Shown: one piece after another, positions 43,781-52,318 of the stretch
Numbering within the stretch: position 1 is the stretch's first letter
How the letters are laid out: every line of letters begins with the position of its first letter
Assembly (NCBI RefSeq): GCF_014207185.1
Contig: NZ_JACHCP010000006.1
Span: 186,001-250,000, forward strand
DNA: 64,000 bases
Source: Rhodanobacter sp. A1T4
Lineage (GTDB): Bacteria; Pseudomonadota; Gammaproteobacteria; Xanthomonadales; Rhodanobacteraceae
Direction of reading: 5' to 3'
The notes under the pieces: model-generated
Databases searched by the model: none
The model's input: the letters and a program-made list of their open reading frames with translations, nothing else
Told to the model about the DNA's origin: nothing
Position numbers and translations under genes: made by a program

Positions 43781-44407
43781 ATGAAGATCGGATTCCTTGG
43801 CGGTGGCAACTTCGGCGGTCATCTGGCCAAGTTGCTAACGAAAGCGGGGCACGATGTGGTGGTGGGATTGCGGGATGTGACGCAGTCATGCTCCGCCAAC
43901 GTTTATCGCGTCATGTCGCTGGAAGATGCGGCGTGCCATGGCGAGATAGTGATCGTTGCCATTCCCTATCAAGCCTGTGCCGATACGCTTCCGAGCCTCG
44001 CACAGTTTCTGGTTGGCAAGGTCGTGGTGGACGCGACCAATCCTCTGCGCGATGACTGGTCGCCACTGCCACTGGGAGAGTCCGATTCGGCTGCCGAAGT
44101 ACTGGCTCGTTTGCTGCCATCGTCGCGCCTCGTGAAGGCGTTCAATACGATCTTCGCCGACATCATGGTCGAGGATCGGATCGATCGAGCGGGGCATCCT
44201 GTCACGGCATTCATTGCGGGCGACGACGTTGCCGCCAATGCGGTCGTGGCGCATATCGCCGCGAGTGCTGGATTTGCGCCATTGATCACAGGCCACTTGG
44301 GCAATGCGCGTTACCTCGAAGCCATGGCACATCTCAATATTCAGATCGCGGTGGTTCACGGTGGCGGAACCAACGCCGGCTTCGTTTATCACCAAGCTCG
44401 CGACTGA
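43781..44407 (+). CDS. NADP-binding F420-oxidoreductase-like reductase
   Basis: 208 residues. The N-terminal Rossmann fold MKIGFLGGGNFGGHLAKLLT (GGGNFGG) and the DATNPLRDDW motif belong to the NADP_F420-oxidoreductase/YqjQ-like group (COG2085). AFNTIFADIMVE is the conserved central helix. These small enzymes reduce flavins or quinone-like compounds with NADPH. Divergent from an HxlR regulator, echoing the azoR/HxlR pair. Confidence 0.93.
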   Translation: MKIGFLGGGNFGGHLAKLLTKAGHDVVVGLRDVTQSCSANVYRVMSLEDAACHGEIVIVAIPYQACADTLPSLAQFLVGKVVVDATNPLRDDWSPLPLGESDSAAEVLARLLPSSRLVKAFNTIFADIMVEDRIDRAGHPVTAFIAGDDVAANAVVAHIAASAGFAPLITGHLGNARYLEAMAHLNIQIAVVHGGGTNAGFVYHQARD

Positions 44408-44482
44408 GGGTTGAGGGATGCTCATAGAGCCGTCAGCAAGCCTCTCTTACCTTGGCTCGATGATAAGGTCGGCGCAAAACAG

Positions 44483-44520
44483 GGCGGGGACAATTCCTGA
44501 TGCAGCCGCAGTGATCGCGA
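44483..44520 (+). repeat. RAYT/REP remnant D (5' end only)
   Basis: GGCGGGGACAATTCCTGATG and TGATCGCGATGCACGATT resemble the 5' end of the RAYT elements at 15940-16020 (GGGACAGTTTCTGG ... TGATCGCGATGCACATGG), with the middle lost. Too degraded for certainty. Confidence 0.35.
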
Positions 44521-44527
44521 TGCACGA

Positions 44528-44995
44528 TTAGCGCAGCGGTTCTGCCGCCGTGTCACCTTTGCATGGGATTGGCTGGCCATCCTTGCCGACAGCTTGCGTA
44601 AAGCTCGAGCCGTTGTGGTTGATGACGATGCCACCATCGCAATGCTGGTTTCGGTCCAACCGGTAAGTTGCCTGCACGCGAAGTTCTTCTTGCCGCTGCT
44701 GGTTCAGGCGTATGGCCTGCTGTGCCTGATACTGCTGAGCCTGCTCAATCACTTCCTGATGCATGTTGGACATGTCCTCACGCTGCTGCTTCAGATCGGC
44801 TGCCAGCTGTGCCTGGTATTGCTGGGCACGATCTTTGGCTTGTTGTGCGTCCAGTGCGGCGATGCGAGCGGAGTCGCGCATGATCTCATCGGCATGGCGC
44901 GCTGCGAGATACTGGGAAAGTCCATCCCAGGCAAGCACGGCAACGATCAAGCTCGCTAAGACGGCACCGATTTTCCACGGCAACGGCATGGCCAT
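44528..44995 (-). CDS. Membrane-anchored coiled-coil protein
   Basis: 155 residues from the ATG at 44995. One N-terminal transmembrane helix (about 9-28) is followed by a long glutamine/alanine-rich coiled coil (DAQQAKDRAQQYQAQLAADL, QEVIEQAQQYQAQQAIRLNQ). The short C-terminal part (HCDGGIVINHNGSSFTQAVG) resembles small beta-hairpin domains. No family recognised; the topology suggests a periplasmic coiled-coil protein. Lies alone behind the reductase gene. Confidence 0.75.
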   Translation of the reverse strand: MAMPLPWKIGAVLASLIVAVLAWDGLSQYLAARHADEIMRDSARIAALDAQQAKDRAQQYQAQLAADLKQQREDMSNMHQEVIEQAQQYQAQQAIRLNQQRQEELRVQATYRLDRNQHCDGGIVINHNGSSFTQAVGKDGQPIPCKGDTAAEPLR

Positions 44996-45109
44996 GACAC
45001 CCAACCCCCAGCAAGACTGTGGAAAATCCCGCGCCATCCGTACCCCGACGCAACCGGGTCGAAAGTCGTTCGCCAGAGTCTAGCAGGGTGTTGAAAGGCA
45101 CTCTGCCAA

Positions 45110-45256
45110 ACCGTTGCGCCAGCGTCCGCGTGGCACACCGGTCGCGGTCACCGCAACATGTTCGAACAATTGGTGGAAGCGGTGAAGCACAACTCGCTTG
45201 GCCAGATCAGCCGCGCGCTGTACGAGGTGGGGGCGAGCATCGGTGGGAATATGTGA
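45110..45256 (+). pseudogene. 3' fragment of an unidentified gene
   Basis: An open 49-codon end reading WHTGRGHRNMFEQLVEAVKH then NSLGQISRALYEVGASIGGN and stop is protein-like, but it has no start codon in a sensible place. It lies in the 383-base gap behind the coiled-coil gene and may be the tail of a deleted gene. Family unknown. Confidence 0.35.
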
Positions 45257-45355
45257 GGTCGATTCGGGATTGCAATCGTCAGGTTGACAGTGCTGTATCG
45301 CCTGCAGTCACCAAGTTTAGCCGTCTGAACTGCCGAACGATATTGTCGAATATAA

Positions 45356-45392
45356 AACAGGCGCCGAAGGGATGATCCTTTCGGCGCCTGTT
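45356..45392 (-). terminator. Intrinsic terminator for the secreted protein at 45421-46521
   Basis: AACAGGCGCCGAAGGG and CCTTTCGGCGCCTGTT pair over 16 positions with one mismatch around the loop ATGAT. On the minus strand the hairpin is followed by TTTTATATT, a good termination signal for the gene on its right. Confidence 0.85.
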
Positions 45393-45420
45393 CTACATCA
45401 GCTTACGTCGAGCGCGATGC

Positions 45421-46521
45421 TTAGTTCGATTCGGTGAACTCGATCGACGGTGTCGTTCCACCGGTAGCGGTGCAGCTGCCCAGGGTCAGGTTGTTGCTCT
45501 CGCCGGTTGAGCCGGCGTTCGCCGCACACGTCGGGGTGGCAGTGCTGCCGTCGCTCACTGCAAGCTTCACCGTGATCGATGAGCCCGAGTTGAACTCCGC
45601 TTCCGATCCGCCGGCGTTGCCGACAACGTTGAACTCCGTCTGGTCCCAGACACTCGCGATATCCAGCACGCTGTCTTTCGCGCTGAGGGTATAGGCCGTG
45701 GTGCCATTGGTGAACACCACCGTGTCATTGCCGCCGGTGGTGGCACTGCCGGAGATCTTGAGGTTAGCCAGTTGGGTGGCGGGCACATCCGGTGCTGTGA
45801 CGGCGGCGCTGTTCTTGTAGCAATCACCGGAGCCGTCGCTGCCGAATCCACTCGGACAGGTGGTACCGCCGTAGCCGATCAGCCAGTACTGGATGAAAAC
45901 GGCCGCCTTACCCTTGGTGCTGTAATCCGGGGAATAGATGAATTGCTGCCAGACCGTGCACCCCGAATGACTTTTGCAAACGCTGGTGGTTTTGTTGTAA
46001 TTCGAATTCACCTGGAGCGTGTATTCGTTCGCTCCCAGGATGCCGCCACCGCCGAACGCAGCGACGCCGACGCTCTTTTCAGAAGTTACGCCGGTGACCG
46101 ACGGAAAGGTTCCGGTGGCACTGCTGATCAGACCAGAAACCTCAATGGCATAGTCATCACCATTGCCGGTGGTCTGCGTACCACCAGACGCTGCGGTTTC
46201 CGAAAGCCTCGTCAGGGCATCCGTATGCCGCGGCAGTGGGTGGGAAAATGACTGTACCTGACTGCAGGACACCTGTTTCCAGAGAATGCTGGGGAACGAG
46301 GCCTGAAAACAGCCTTCCGCAGGTGCCGAAGAGCGCACGATGTCTTCGTGCCAGCTCTGAATGGCCTGTGCCTGCACCATCGAAGGGACTTGTGCTTGAT
46401 CAACGCCGTCAGCGACGGCTGGCGCGGCAAACGCCGCGGGAATCCAGGCCACACTAACGAGACTTGCAACAATCGCGATCTTGAGCAGTTGACGTGCGCC
46501 AGAAATCTTCTTGGATTGCAT
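45421..46521 (-). CDS. Secreted Gly/Ser/Thr-rich protein of unknown function
   Basis: 366 residues with a signal peptide (cleavage after about residue 32, FAAPA). The mature protein is rich in small residues and lacks long helices, with cysteine pairs (FQASFPSILWKQVSCSQVQS, SVCKSHSGCTVWQQ, TTCPSGFGSDGSGDCYK) that may form disulfides. It looks like a beta-sheet secreted protein. I recognise no family. It has its own terminator and so is monocistronic; its upstream region (46522-46660) has no clear promoter to me. Confidence 0.78.
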   Translation of the reverse strand: MQSKKISGARQLLKIAIVASLVSVAWIPAAFAAPAVADGVDQAQVPSMVQAQAIQSWHEDIVRSSAPAEGCFQASFPSILWKQVSCSQVQSFSHPLPRHTDALTRLSETAASGGTQTTGNGDDYAIEVSGLISSATGTFPSVTGVTSEKSVGVAAFGGGGILGANEYTLQVNSNYNKTTSVCKSHSGCTVWQQFIYSPDYSTKGKAAVFIQYWLIGYGGTTCPSGFGSDGSGDCYKNSAAVTAPDVPATQLANLKISGSATTGGNDTVVFTNGTTAYTLSAKDSVLDIASVWDQTEFNVVGNAGGSEAEFNSGSSITVKLAVSDGSTATPTCAANAGSTGESNNLTLGSCTATGGTTPSIEFTESN

Positions 46522-46931
46522 AGATGTTCCCCAGTGGTAGCGAAAGTGTTGTGGTCGTTGAGCCTGGACGATCCAGACTCCCCGTTACTCCCGAAACAAA
46601 ACACAGCTTTGGATTCCGCCTCCCTGTGCCCCGTCATTACGACGGTTCCTAACTATCTAGCCGATTTTTAGCAGCAGTAAATTATTGCGGTTCAAACAGC
46701 GAAAAATAATGCGAATAAAAGTTTATTCACCAACCAGGATTAAATACGTACAACTTAATCATCAGAGCACACGCTTGAAATCGTCATGGTGCGCGAAGTC
46801 GCATTCCTGATTGAACGTGATGCGGGATGCTCGTTGACCATCAGTCTCTGAGAGTACCCATTAAATTCGCTGTCGATAACTGGAAAAATTCGTATAGGCG
46901 AGCGGTAATTCACGGATCATGGGATATCTAG

Positions 46932-47126
46932 ATGCCTCGGCCACGATCCGTATCCAGACAACGAACATTGCGATCGTTGCATTTAAAGATTTCGAATAAC
47001 GTGGATAGCAAGAAGCAAATCAAACACCCGTATGCGTCGGTTATCAATGGGTTTGATAGAGTCGTAACCGATGTATTTCATCGGGCCACATCAGAGAGGC
47101 AGCCAGACATTTTTTACATGCTATAG
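46932..47126 (+). CDS. Doubtful short hypothetical protein
   Basis: 64 codons in an AT-rich stretch (46660-47130) that differs strongly from the rest of the window. The product (MPRPRSVSRQRTLRSLHLKI) is basic with no known domain. The low-GC gap of 761 bases (46522-47282) may be imported or a regulatory region; I can support no other gene on the plus strand. Confidence 0.25.
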   Translation: MPRPRSVSRQRTLRSLHLKISNNVDSKKQIKHPYASVINGFDRVVTDVFHRATSERQPDIFYML

Positions 47127-47199
47127 GCTCGCTCGTTTGGCTTGGCGGCTTTGAGCCGAGTTCCGGGTCGCCACTCCAGTGGCTGAAGAAAACCGAGAC

Positions 47200-47286
47200 T
47201 TACCACATGACGACGAAACGGTCTGAGTCAAGAAAGTAGCGATTGATCAATCGGCGAACCATGGCGGGAACATCCCATTCGTTCAC
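47200..47286 (-). CDS. Possible 28-residue ORF coupled to the glxA-like gene
   Basis: Immediately behind the GlxA-type gene, a GTG at 47286 overlaps its TGA (GTGA) and opens VNEWDVPAMVRRLINRYFLD followed by SDRFVVMW and a stop. The codons look protein-like and the overlap suggests coupling. It may be a real microprotein or the remaining end of a longer gene. Confidence 0.35.
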   Translation of the reverse strand: MNEWDVPAMVRRLINRYFLDSDRFVVMW

Positions 47287-48236
47287 CCCATAACCGCGGC
47301 GGCATGCTCCCGCGTCACACGCCGTATTACTTGCGGAGGTTGGCCGAAGGCGCGTAGAAAAGCGCGGCGCATGCGTTCGCTGTCGCCAAAGCCGGTGTCA
47401 CGGGCGACGGTGTCCATCGAGTGACGGCCCGATTCCATCATCAGGCGGGCGGCTTCCACGCGCAGATGTTCCACGGCCTTGGCAGGTGATTGCCCGGTTT
47501 CAGCGCGAAACGCGCGGCTGAACTGGCGCGGGCTCAGGCTGGCAGCTTCGGCGAGTTGTTCCACCGAGAGTTCGCTGCGCAGATGCTGGCGCGCAAAATC
47601 CAGCGCGGTCTGGATGCGGTCGGATTTCGGTTCCAGCTTCAGCAGGGCTGAGTGTTGCGATTGCCCACCCGCGCGGCGGTGATAGATCACCAGCTTCTGC
47701 GCTACCAGTCGCGCGATGTCCGCACCGAGGTCTTTCTCCACCATCGCCAACGCCAGGTCGATGCCTGCGCTCATGCCGGCCGAGGTCCAGATCGGGCCGT
47801 CGGCGATAAAGATGCGATCCTCTTCCATGATCACATTGGGGTACTCGCGCTGCAGGGTGCGTGCGTAGGCCCAGTGTGTGGTGGCGCGACGTCCGTCCAG
47901 CAATCCGGCAGCGGCCAACACAAAGGCGCCGGTGCAGGTTGCACCCACGCGGCGCGATACCTTGGCCGCCTTGCGCAGAAAGTTGAGCAGGCCAGGCGTG
48001 GCGGGTGTCGGTTCGTTGTCACCGCCGACCAGCAAGGTGTCGAACCGTAGGTTGGCGAACGCCTCGGTAGTCACCGCAAAACCCAGCGAGCCGGGCACCG
48101 GGCCGCCGTGCTCCGACAGTACGTGGATGTCATAGCGGTTTTCGCCAGCCGTGAGGTTGGCGAACTCGAACACTGAACTCATAGCCAGTCCCATCACCTG
48201 AAAACCAGGGAAAAGCACGATGCCGATGCGTTGCAT
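47283..48236 (-). CDS. GlxA-type regulator (DJ-1/PfpI plus AraC HTH)
   Basis: 317 residues. The N-terminal half (IGIVLFPGFQVMGLAMSSVF, RRVGATCTGAFVLAAAGLLD with the nucleophile-like Cys, and TSAGMSAGIDLALAMVEKDL) is a DJ-1/PfpI domain. The C-terminal half has AraC helix-turn-helices (LAEAASLSPRQFSRAFRAET, TVARDTGFGDSERMRRAFLR). Such GATase-like AraC regulators often control amino-compound catabolism. Divergent from an SDR gene, with ATGACAT direct repeats between them. Confidence 0.95.
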   Translation of the reverse strand: MQRIGIVLFPGFQVMGLAMSSVFEFANLTAGENRYDIHVLSEHGGPVPGSLGFAVTTEAFANLRFDTLLVGGDNEPTPATPGLLNFLRKAAKVSRRVGATCTGAFVLAAAGLLDGRRATTHWAYARTLQREYPNVIMEEDRIFIADGPIWTSAGMSAGIDLALAMVEKDLGADIARLVAQKLVIYHRRAGGQSQHSALLKLEPKSDRIQTALDFARQHLRSELSVEQLAEAASLSPRQFSRAFRAETGQSPAKAVEHLRVEAARLMMESGRHSMDTVARDTGFGDSERMRRAFLRAFGQPPQVIRRVTREHAAAVMG

Positions 48237-48273
48237 AAGGGTATTTCCTGTAATGTCCTAAAAGGTTGGATAT

Positions 48274-48289
48274 ATGACATTGATGACAT
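48274..48289. promoter_or_regulatory. ATGACAT direct repeat between glxA-like and SDR genes
   Basis: ATGACAT at 48274-48280 and 48283-48289, nine bases apart, just before the divergent pair. AraC-type regulators commonly use direct repeats near one helical turn apart. Confidence 0.4.
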
Positions 48290-48356
48290 AATCATGCGCG
48301 CCTAATCTCTCTTCCGTCAACGCCGGCATTCCGCCGACCACTTCGGAGTTAGCGCC

Positions 48357-49175
48357 ATGAGCCACACATCGCACAATCAGAATTCAGCCCTGGGTACCGC
48401 CGTCATCACCGGCGCTTCCACCGGCATCGGCGCCGTCTACGCCGACCGTCTGGCCCGCCGCGGCTACGACCTGATCCTGATCGCCCGCAATCGCCAACGC
48501 CTCAACGTGCTGGCTGAGCGCATCACCACCGATACCGGTCGCAATGTCGAAGTGATCGCTGCCGATCTGGGCAACACCGCTGAGCTGCGTGCGGTCGAGC
48601 AGGTGCTGCGCAACGACGCCAGCATCAGTTTGCTGGTCAATAATGCTGGCGTGGGTGCCACCGCACCGCTGATCGATTCGGACGCCGACAAAATGGACGC
48701 GATGATCGCGCTCAACATCACCAGCCTTACTCGGCTCACCAAGGCGGTGGCGCCGGGCCTTATTGCGCGTCGTCGCGGTGGCATCATCAACATCTCCTCC
48801 ATCGTCGCCGTGGCGCCGGAGCTGTTGAACGGCGTCTATGGTGGCAGCAAGGCCTATGTGTTGGCCTTCACCCAATCGCTGTACCACGAGCTGGCCGATA
48901 AAGGCATCAAGGTGCAGGCCGTACTACCTGGTGCCATTGCCACCGAGTTCTGGGATATTGCGGGTTTGCCGGTAAGCAACCTGCCATCGAAAATGGTGAT
49001 GAGCGCCGAGCATCTCGTCGACGCCGCACTCGCCGGTTACGACCAGGGCGAACTGGTCACCTTGCCGTCGCTGCCCGATGCCGCCGACTGGGCCGCTGCC
49101 GATAACGCGCGCAAGGCGTTGGCGCCGAATCTGTCGCATGCGTTGCCGGCGAAGCGGTTTGGTCTGGCTGCGTGA
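48357..49175 (+). CDS. Short-chain dehydrogenase/reductase
   Basis: 272 residues. TGASTGIGAVYADRLARRGY is the cofactor-binding motif, NNAGVGATAPL follows, and ISSIVAVAPELLNGVYGGSKAY contains the catalytic Ser-Tyr-Lys set (S at IISS-type position, YGGSK). The N-terminal MSHTSHNQNSALG tail is short and flexible. Divergent from the GlxA-type regulator, which probably controls it; a terminator follows at 49201. Substrate unknown. Confidence 0.94.
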   Translation: MSHTSHNQNSALGTAVITGASTGIGAVYADRLARRGYDLILIARNRQRLNVLAERITTDTGRNVEVIAADLGNTAELRAVEQVLRNDASISLLVNNAGVGATAPLIDSDADKMDAMIALNITSLTRLTKAVAPGLIARRRGGIINISSIVAVAPELLNGVYGGSKAYVLAFTQSLYHELADKGIKVQAVLPGAIATEFWDIAGLPVSNLPSKMVMSAEHLVDAALAGYDQGELVTLPSLPDAADWAAADNARKALAPNLSHALPAKRFGLAA

Positions 49176-49200
49176 GCGAGTCAGTTCGATACGAGGGAAG

Positions 49201-49229
49201 GGTGAAGGTCGTTGGCCTTCACCTTTTTT
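49201..49229 (+). terminator. Intrinsic terminator after the SDR gene
   Basis: GGTGAAGG and CCTTCACC pair around TCGTTGG, followed by TTTTTT. The gap to 49864 behind it holds a REP-like unit (GAGAAAGCGCATTCTGACC at 49309-49327) and no gene I can support. Confidence 0.85.
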
Positions 49230-49864
49230 GTGTCCATCGTTTGCCGCGATGTGCCTCACCATCTGCCTGGTATTTGGAGCGAGCTGACATCACCTGACGC
49301 GCGTGTGAGAAAGCGCATTCTGACCATGGCTTTGAAGATTAAGAATCGATGAAATTCTGTGCTGGAAATCCTTGACGAAATAACTATTCCAGCCGCGTGC
49401 ACATCAAAAAATTCGGCGTACAATGCGCGCATCCAAGGTCAACCGACCAGCCAAAATGACTTGCATCTTTCAGTGTCTTACTAAGTTAGGCGCGCCGCGA
49501 AAGACAGTTACGCAGATCCGTCCCGTTTAGCGGACCGGTCTCCCCAACTTTCCCTCTTTAATTTCCACGTCTGAACCGTGAAAGGCTCAGCGAGCTTGGT
49601 TGCTCCTGGTCACGACTATGTCCAACTCATTGCATATGTCATTCAGCGACGTTTTTCGTCTTCGTTTGAACTCGTGCTGCTCCAGTGCGTGGAATGCCGA
49701 CCATGCGCATCGCACGTTGCCTGGGGTATCGCGTTGCGGCAAGTCATAGCGACGCTTGCGGGCGACTAGCCCGCGATAAGCACTTGGCGCCACACCATCC
49801 ATTCACTGCAACTCCCGGTTGGATCGGAGGGTTGTGCCTGACAGCAACTGAAATACGAGGCGAA

Positions 49865-49931
49865 ATGAATTGCCATGAGTTAGCTCCTTTCTCTAAGCGT
49901 CAGCCCTGACCACAGGTCAGTTCACTTTTTT
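49865..49931 (+). promoter_or_regulatory. Leader ORF, hairpin and T-run before the SPFH gene
   Basis: A 14-codon ORF with a GAGG ribosome site (MNCHELAPFSKRQP) ends in TGA at 49907-49909, inside a perfect 6-3-6 hairpin (CTGACC-ACA-GGTCAG, 49906-49920). TTTTTT follows at 49926-49931, and the SPFH start codon lies 20 bases on. This is the layout of a translation-dependent attenuator, or of a terminator with an unrelated short ORF. Confidence 0.4.
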
Positions 49932-49951
49932 CAACCCAAGGACAGATAGAA

Positions 49952-51982
49952 ATGATTGCGCTCATTGCCGTAGCCGTTGTCGTAGTTGTGTTGATCTTGT
50001 TGATCTACCTCTCCAATGCGTTCGTCTATATCCCCAACGATCGCGTGGGAATCGTGGAGAGGCTCTGGGGTGCGCCATCGCTAACGCGTGGGCTCATCGC
50101 CCTGAAGGGCGAGGTGGGTTATCAGCCGCAGGTGCTCCGCGGCGGCATTCATTACTTTTTCCCGTTTCAATTTCGGGTACACCGCGCTGATCTGGTGACG
50201 ATTCCGCAGGGGGAAATCGGCTACATCTTCACGCGTGACGGTCGTGAGCTGGTGGAAGGTCAAGCCTTGGGCGAGATCGTTGACGCAGGAATTGAGGATG
50301 CCGCTGCGTTTCTCAAGGCGGGTGGCCAGAAAGGCCCGCAGCGCGCGATCATTCGTGAAGGCACGCATGCGATCAACGTCGCCCAGTTCGTCATCATCAC
50401 GGCCTCGCGCGTGCATGGCTTGCTATTGTCGAATGAAGAGCGGGATACCATCGATCACATGGGGCAGGTATTGAGCGAGCGTAAGGGCTTTACTCCCGTG
50501 GTGATTGGCGGTATCGCCTCGAAGGTCGTGCAAGGTGAGAAGACCGATGGCGGCAATGACGATGCCAGCGATGTCCTTGGTGTCGTGACCATCCAGGACG
50601 GCCCGGTTCTGCCACCCGATGAAATCGTTGCGCCACGCGTTGGCGAGGACCCGAGCAACAAAAGTACGTTCCACAACAACTTCCAGAACATCAACGCATT
50701 CCTGCGCGCGGGCGGCAATCGTGGTCGTCAGCATCAAGTGTTGATTGAAGGTACGTACTACCTCAACCGGCTGTTCGCTACCGTCGAGTTCATCAAGAAG
50801 ACGGTGGTGCCCGTGGGCAGCGTGGGCGTGGTCGTTTCCTACTTCGGCAAAACCGGTGCCGATCGCTCGGGCGATGGTTATTCGCACGGCGAGTTGGTCG
50901 ACAACGGTTGCCGCGGCGTATGGAAAGAGCCGCTTTTGCCAGGCAAATACGCGTTCAATACCTATGCCGGAAAGATCCAGCTGGTACCGACCACCAACTT
51001 CATTCTGAAGTGGTCGAAGGAAGTGACCAACGCGCATAAGTACGACGAAAATCTCTCCGAAGTGGCACTCATCACCAAGGACGCTTTTGAACCGTTGATG
51101 CCGCTGTCGGTCGTGGTACATATCGACTACCGCAAGGCGCCGCTGGTGGTGCAGCGTTTTGGCGATATCAAACGTCTGGTCGACCAGACGCTCGACCCGA
51201 TGGTGTCGGCATACTTCAAAAACACCGGACAGACCAAAACCCTGATCGAACTGCTGCAGGAGCGCTCAGCCATCCAGGAAAAGGCGAGCATCGATATGAA
51301 AGGGCGCTTCGAAGCCTACAACCTCGAACTGCAGGAAGTGCTGATCGGCACACCACACGGCAACCCCGGCGACACATCGGGTCAACGTATCGACACGATT
51401 TTGAATCAGTTGCGCGATCGCCAAGTAGCCAAGGAGCAAATGGAAACCTACGACCAGCAGCAACAGGCCGCCGACAAGGAGCGCACTTTGCGCGAGGCGC
51501 AGGCGAGAACGCAAATCCAGACAGAACTGACCAAGTCCGAAATCAGCGTCAAGATCAGGACCAACGAAGGCGATGCGTCGATCGCGGCAGCCGGCAAAGA
51601 AGCGCAAGTCATCAACATCAATGCCGAGGCGGAACGCAAACGCCAGATCGCTGTCGGCGAAGGCAAGGCCGCTGCGACCGAGTCGGTAGGCAAGGCCGAA
51701 GCCAATGCCATCAGGGCGAAAGCCGATGCGCTCACCGGCGAAGGTGCCCGCATGCAGTTGATCAATGACCTCGGTCGGCAGTTCGCCGACGCTCTGCGCG
51801 AAGGCCAGATCGCCATCGTGCCGAAGATCGCGCTCGGTGGAGATGGCGGTAACGCCTTATCGACGCTGGCGCAGTTGGCTAACGCCTTTATGGCGGACAA
51901 GCTCGGTGGCAATTTGCTGGGCGAGGGCAGGGCGGATCTTGCCGGACCAAATGCTGCGACGGGTCAGATGCATAGCCCGTAA
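49952..51982 (+). CDS. Large SPFH-domain (flotillin-like) membrane protein
   Basis: 676 residues. An N-terminal membrane helix (about 3-22) anchors the protein. The SPFH/Band-7 region starts at about 30 (NDRVGIVERLWG) and is unusually long, including a repeated motif AFLKAGGQKGPQRAIIREGT at 120-138 and AFLRAGGNRGRQHQVLIEGT at 249-268. The second half is a long coiled coil (KEQMETYDQQQQAADKERTL, then INAEAERKRQIAVGEGKAAA) with repeats typical of flotillins. It probably forms oligomeric membrane scaffolds. It has a good ribosome site (AAGGACAG) and no partner NfeD gene nearby. Confidence 0.9.
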   Translation: MIALIAVAVVVVVLILLIYLSNAFVYIPNDRVGIVERLWGAPSLTRGLIALKGEVGYQPQVLRGGIHYFFPFQFRVHRADLVTIPQGEIGYIFTRDGRELVEGQALGEIVDAGIEDAAAFLKAGGQKGPQRAIIREGTHAINVAQFVIITASRVHGLLLSNEERDTIDHMGQVLSERKGFTPVVIGGIASKVVQGEKTDGGNDDASDVLGVVTIQDGPVLPPDEIVAPRVGEDPSNKSTFHNNFQNINAFLRAGGNRGRQHQVLIEGTYYLNRLFATVEFIKKTVVPVGSVGVVVSYFGKTGADRSGDGYSHGELVDNGCRGVWKEPLLPGKYAFNTYAGKIQLVPTTNFILKWSKEVTNAHKYDENLSEVALITKDAFEPLMPLSVVVHIDYRKAPLVVQRFGDIKRLVDQTLDPMVSAYFKNTGQTKTLIELLQERSAIQEKASIDMKGRFEAYNLELQEVLIGTPHGNPGDTSGQRIDTILNQLRDRQVAKEQMETYDQQQQAADKERTLREAQARTQIQTELTKSEISVKIRTNEGDASIAAAGKEAQVININAEAERKRQIAVGEGKAAATESVGKAEANAIRAKADALTGEGARMQLINDLGRQFADALREGQIAIVPKIALGGDGGNALSTLAQLANAFMADKLGGNLLGEGRADLAGPNAATGQMHSP

Positions 51983-52057
51983 TAATGATCCGCTCACGCA
52001 TCGATCGTGTGGTCCGTGGTTCTAGAGCGGCTAAATAAGCAATGTTCGCTTCGGGTG

Positions 52058-52134
52058 GCGGGCTCAACCGGTCGATGCAACACACTGAAGGCTGCGTAGA
52101 CAGTAGGAGTGTTGCATCGACCGGTTGAGACCGC
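52058..52134. repeat. MITE-like inverted element
   Basis: A perfect 21-bp inverted repeat starting CTCAACCGGTCGATGC (52063-52083) and its inverse (52109-52129) encloses a 25-base loop; four more bases pair on each side after one mismatch. The related but damaged copy at 25213-25268 supports mobility. It may be a small relative of an insertion-sequence end; no transposase lies near. Confidence 0.65.
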
Positions 52135-52210
52135 TATCGGAAGCAGACATCGCGAGACGGCCCTTTGGGGCATCTGCAGCGAAAAATCCATCAGGGATAA
52201 AGACAAACTA

Positions 52211-52318
52211 TCAAGGCGCGAGCTGTAGTTGCTGCCTGCGCAGTTTTTTCAGCGGCACCTTGCCGTTTTCGTTGTCTGGATTGAGTTCAATCGACTCTTC
52301 ATAAGTTCTGGTCAGCCC
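52211..52318 (-). pseudogene. C-terminal remnant of a TPR-tailed protein
   Basis: The minus strand reads TRTYEESIELNPDNENGKVP then LKKLRRQQLQLAP and stop. The end YEESIELNPDNENG is the familiar last TPR-like turn of serine hydrolases and similar proteins; sequence further up is not coding. So only a tail remains in the 488-base gap between the SPFH and TetR genes. Confidence 0.5.

Noticed and set aside
49587-49802. A 71-codon minus-strand frame before the SPFH gene
   Set aside because: Basic product with a slight transposase-like look (RKRRYDLPQRDTPGNVRCAW) but no recognisable motif; not enough to call a gene or remnant.
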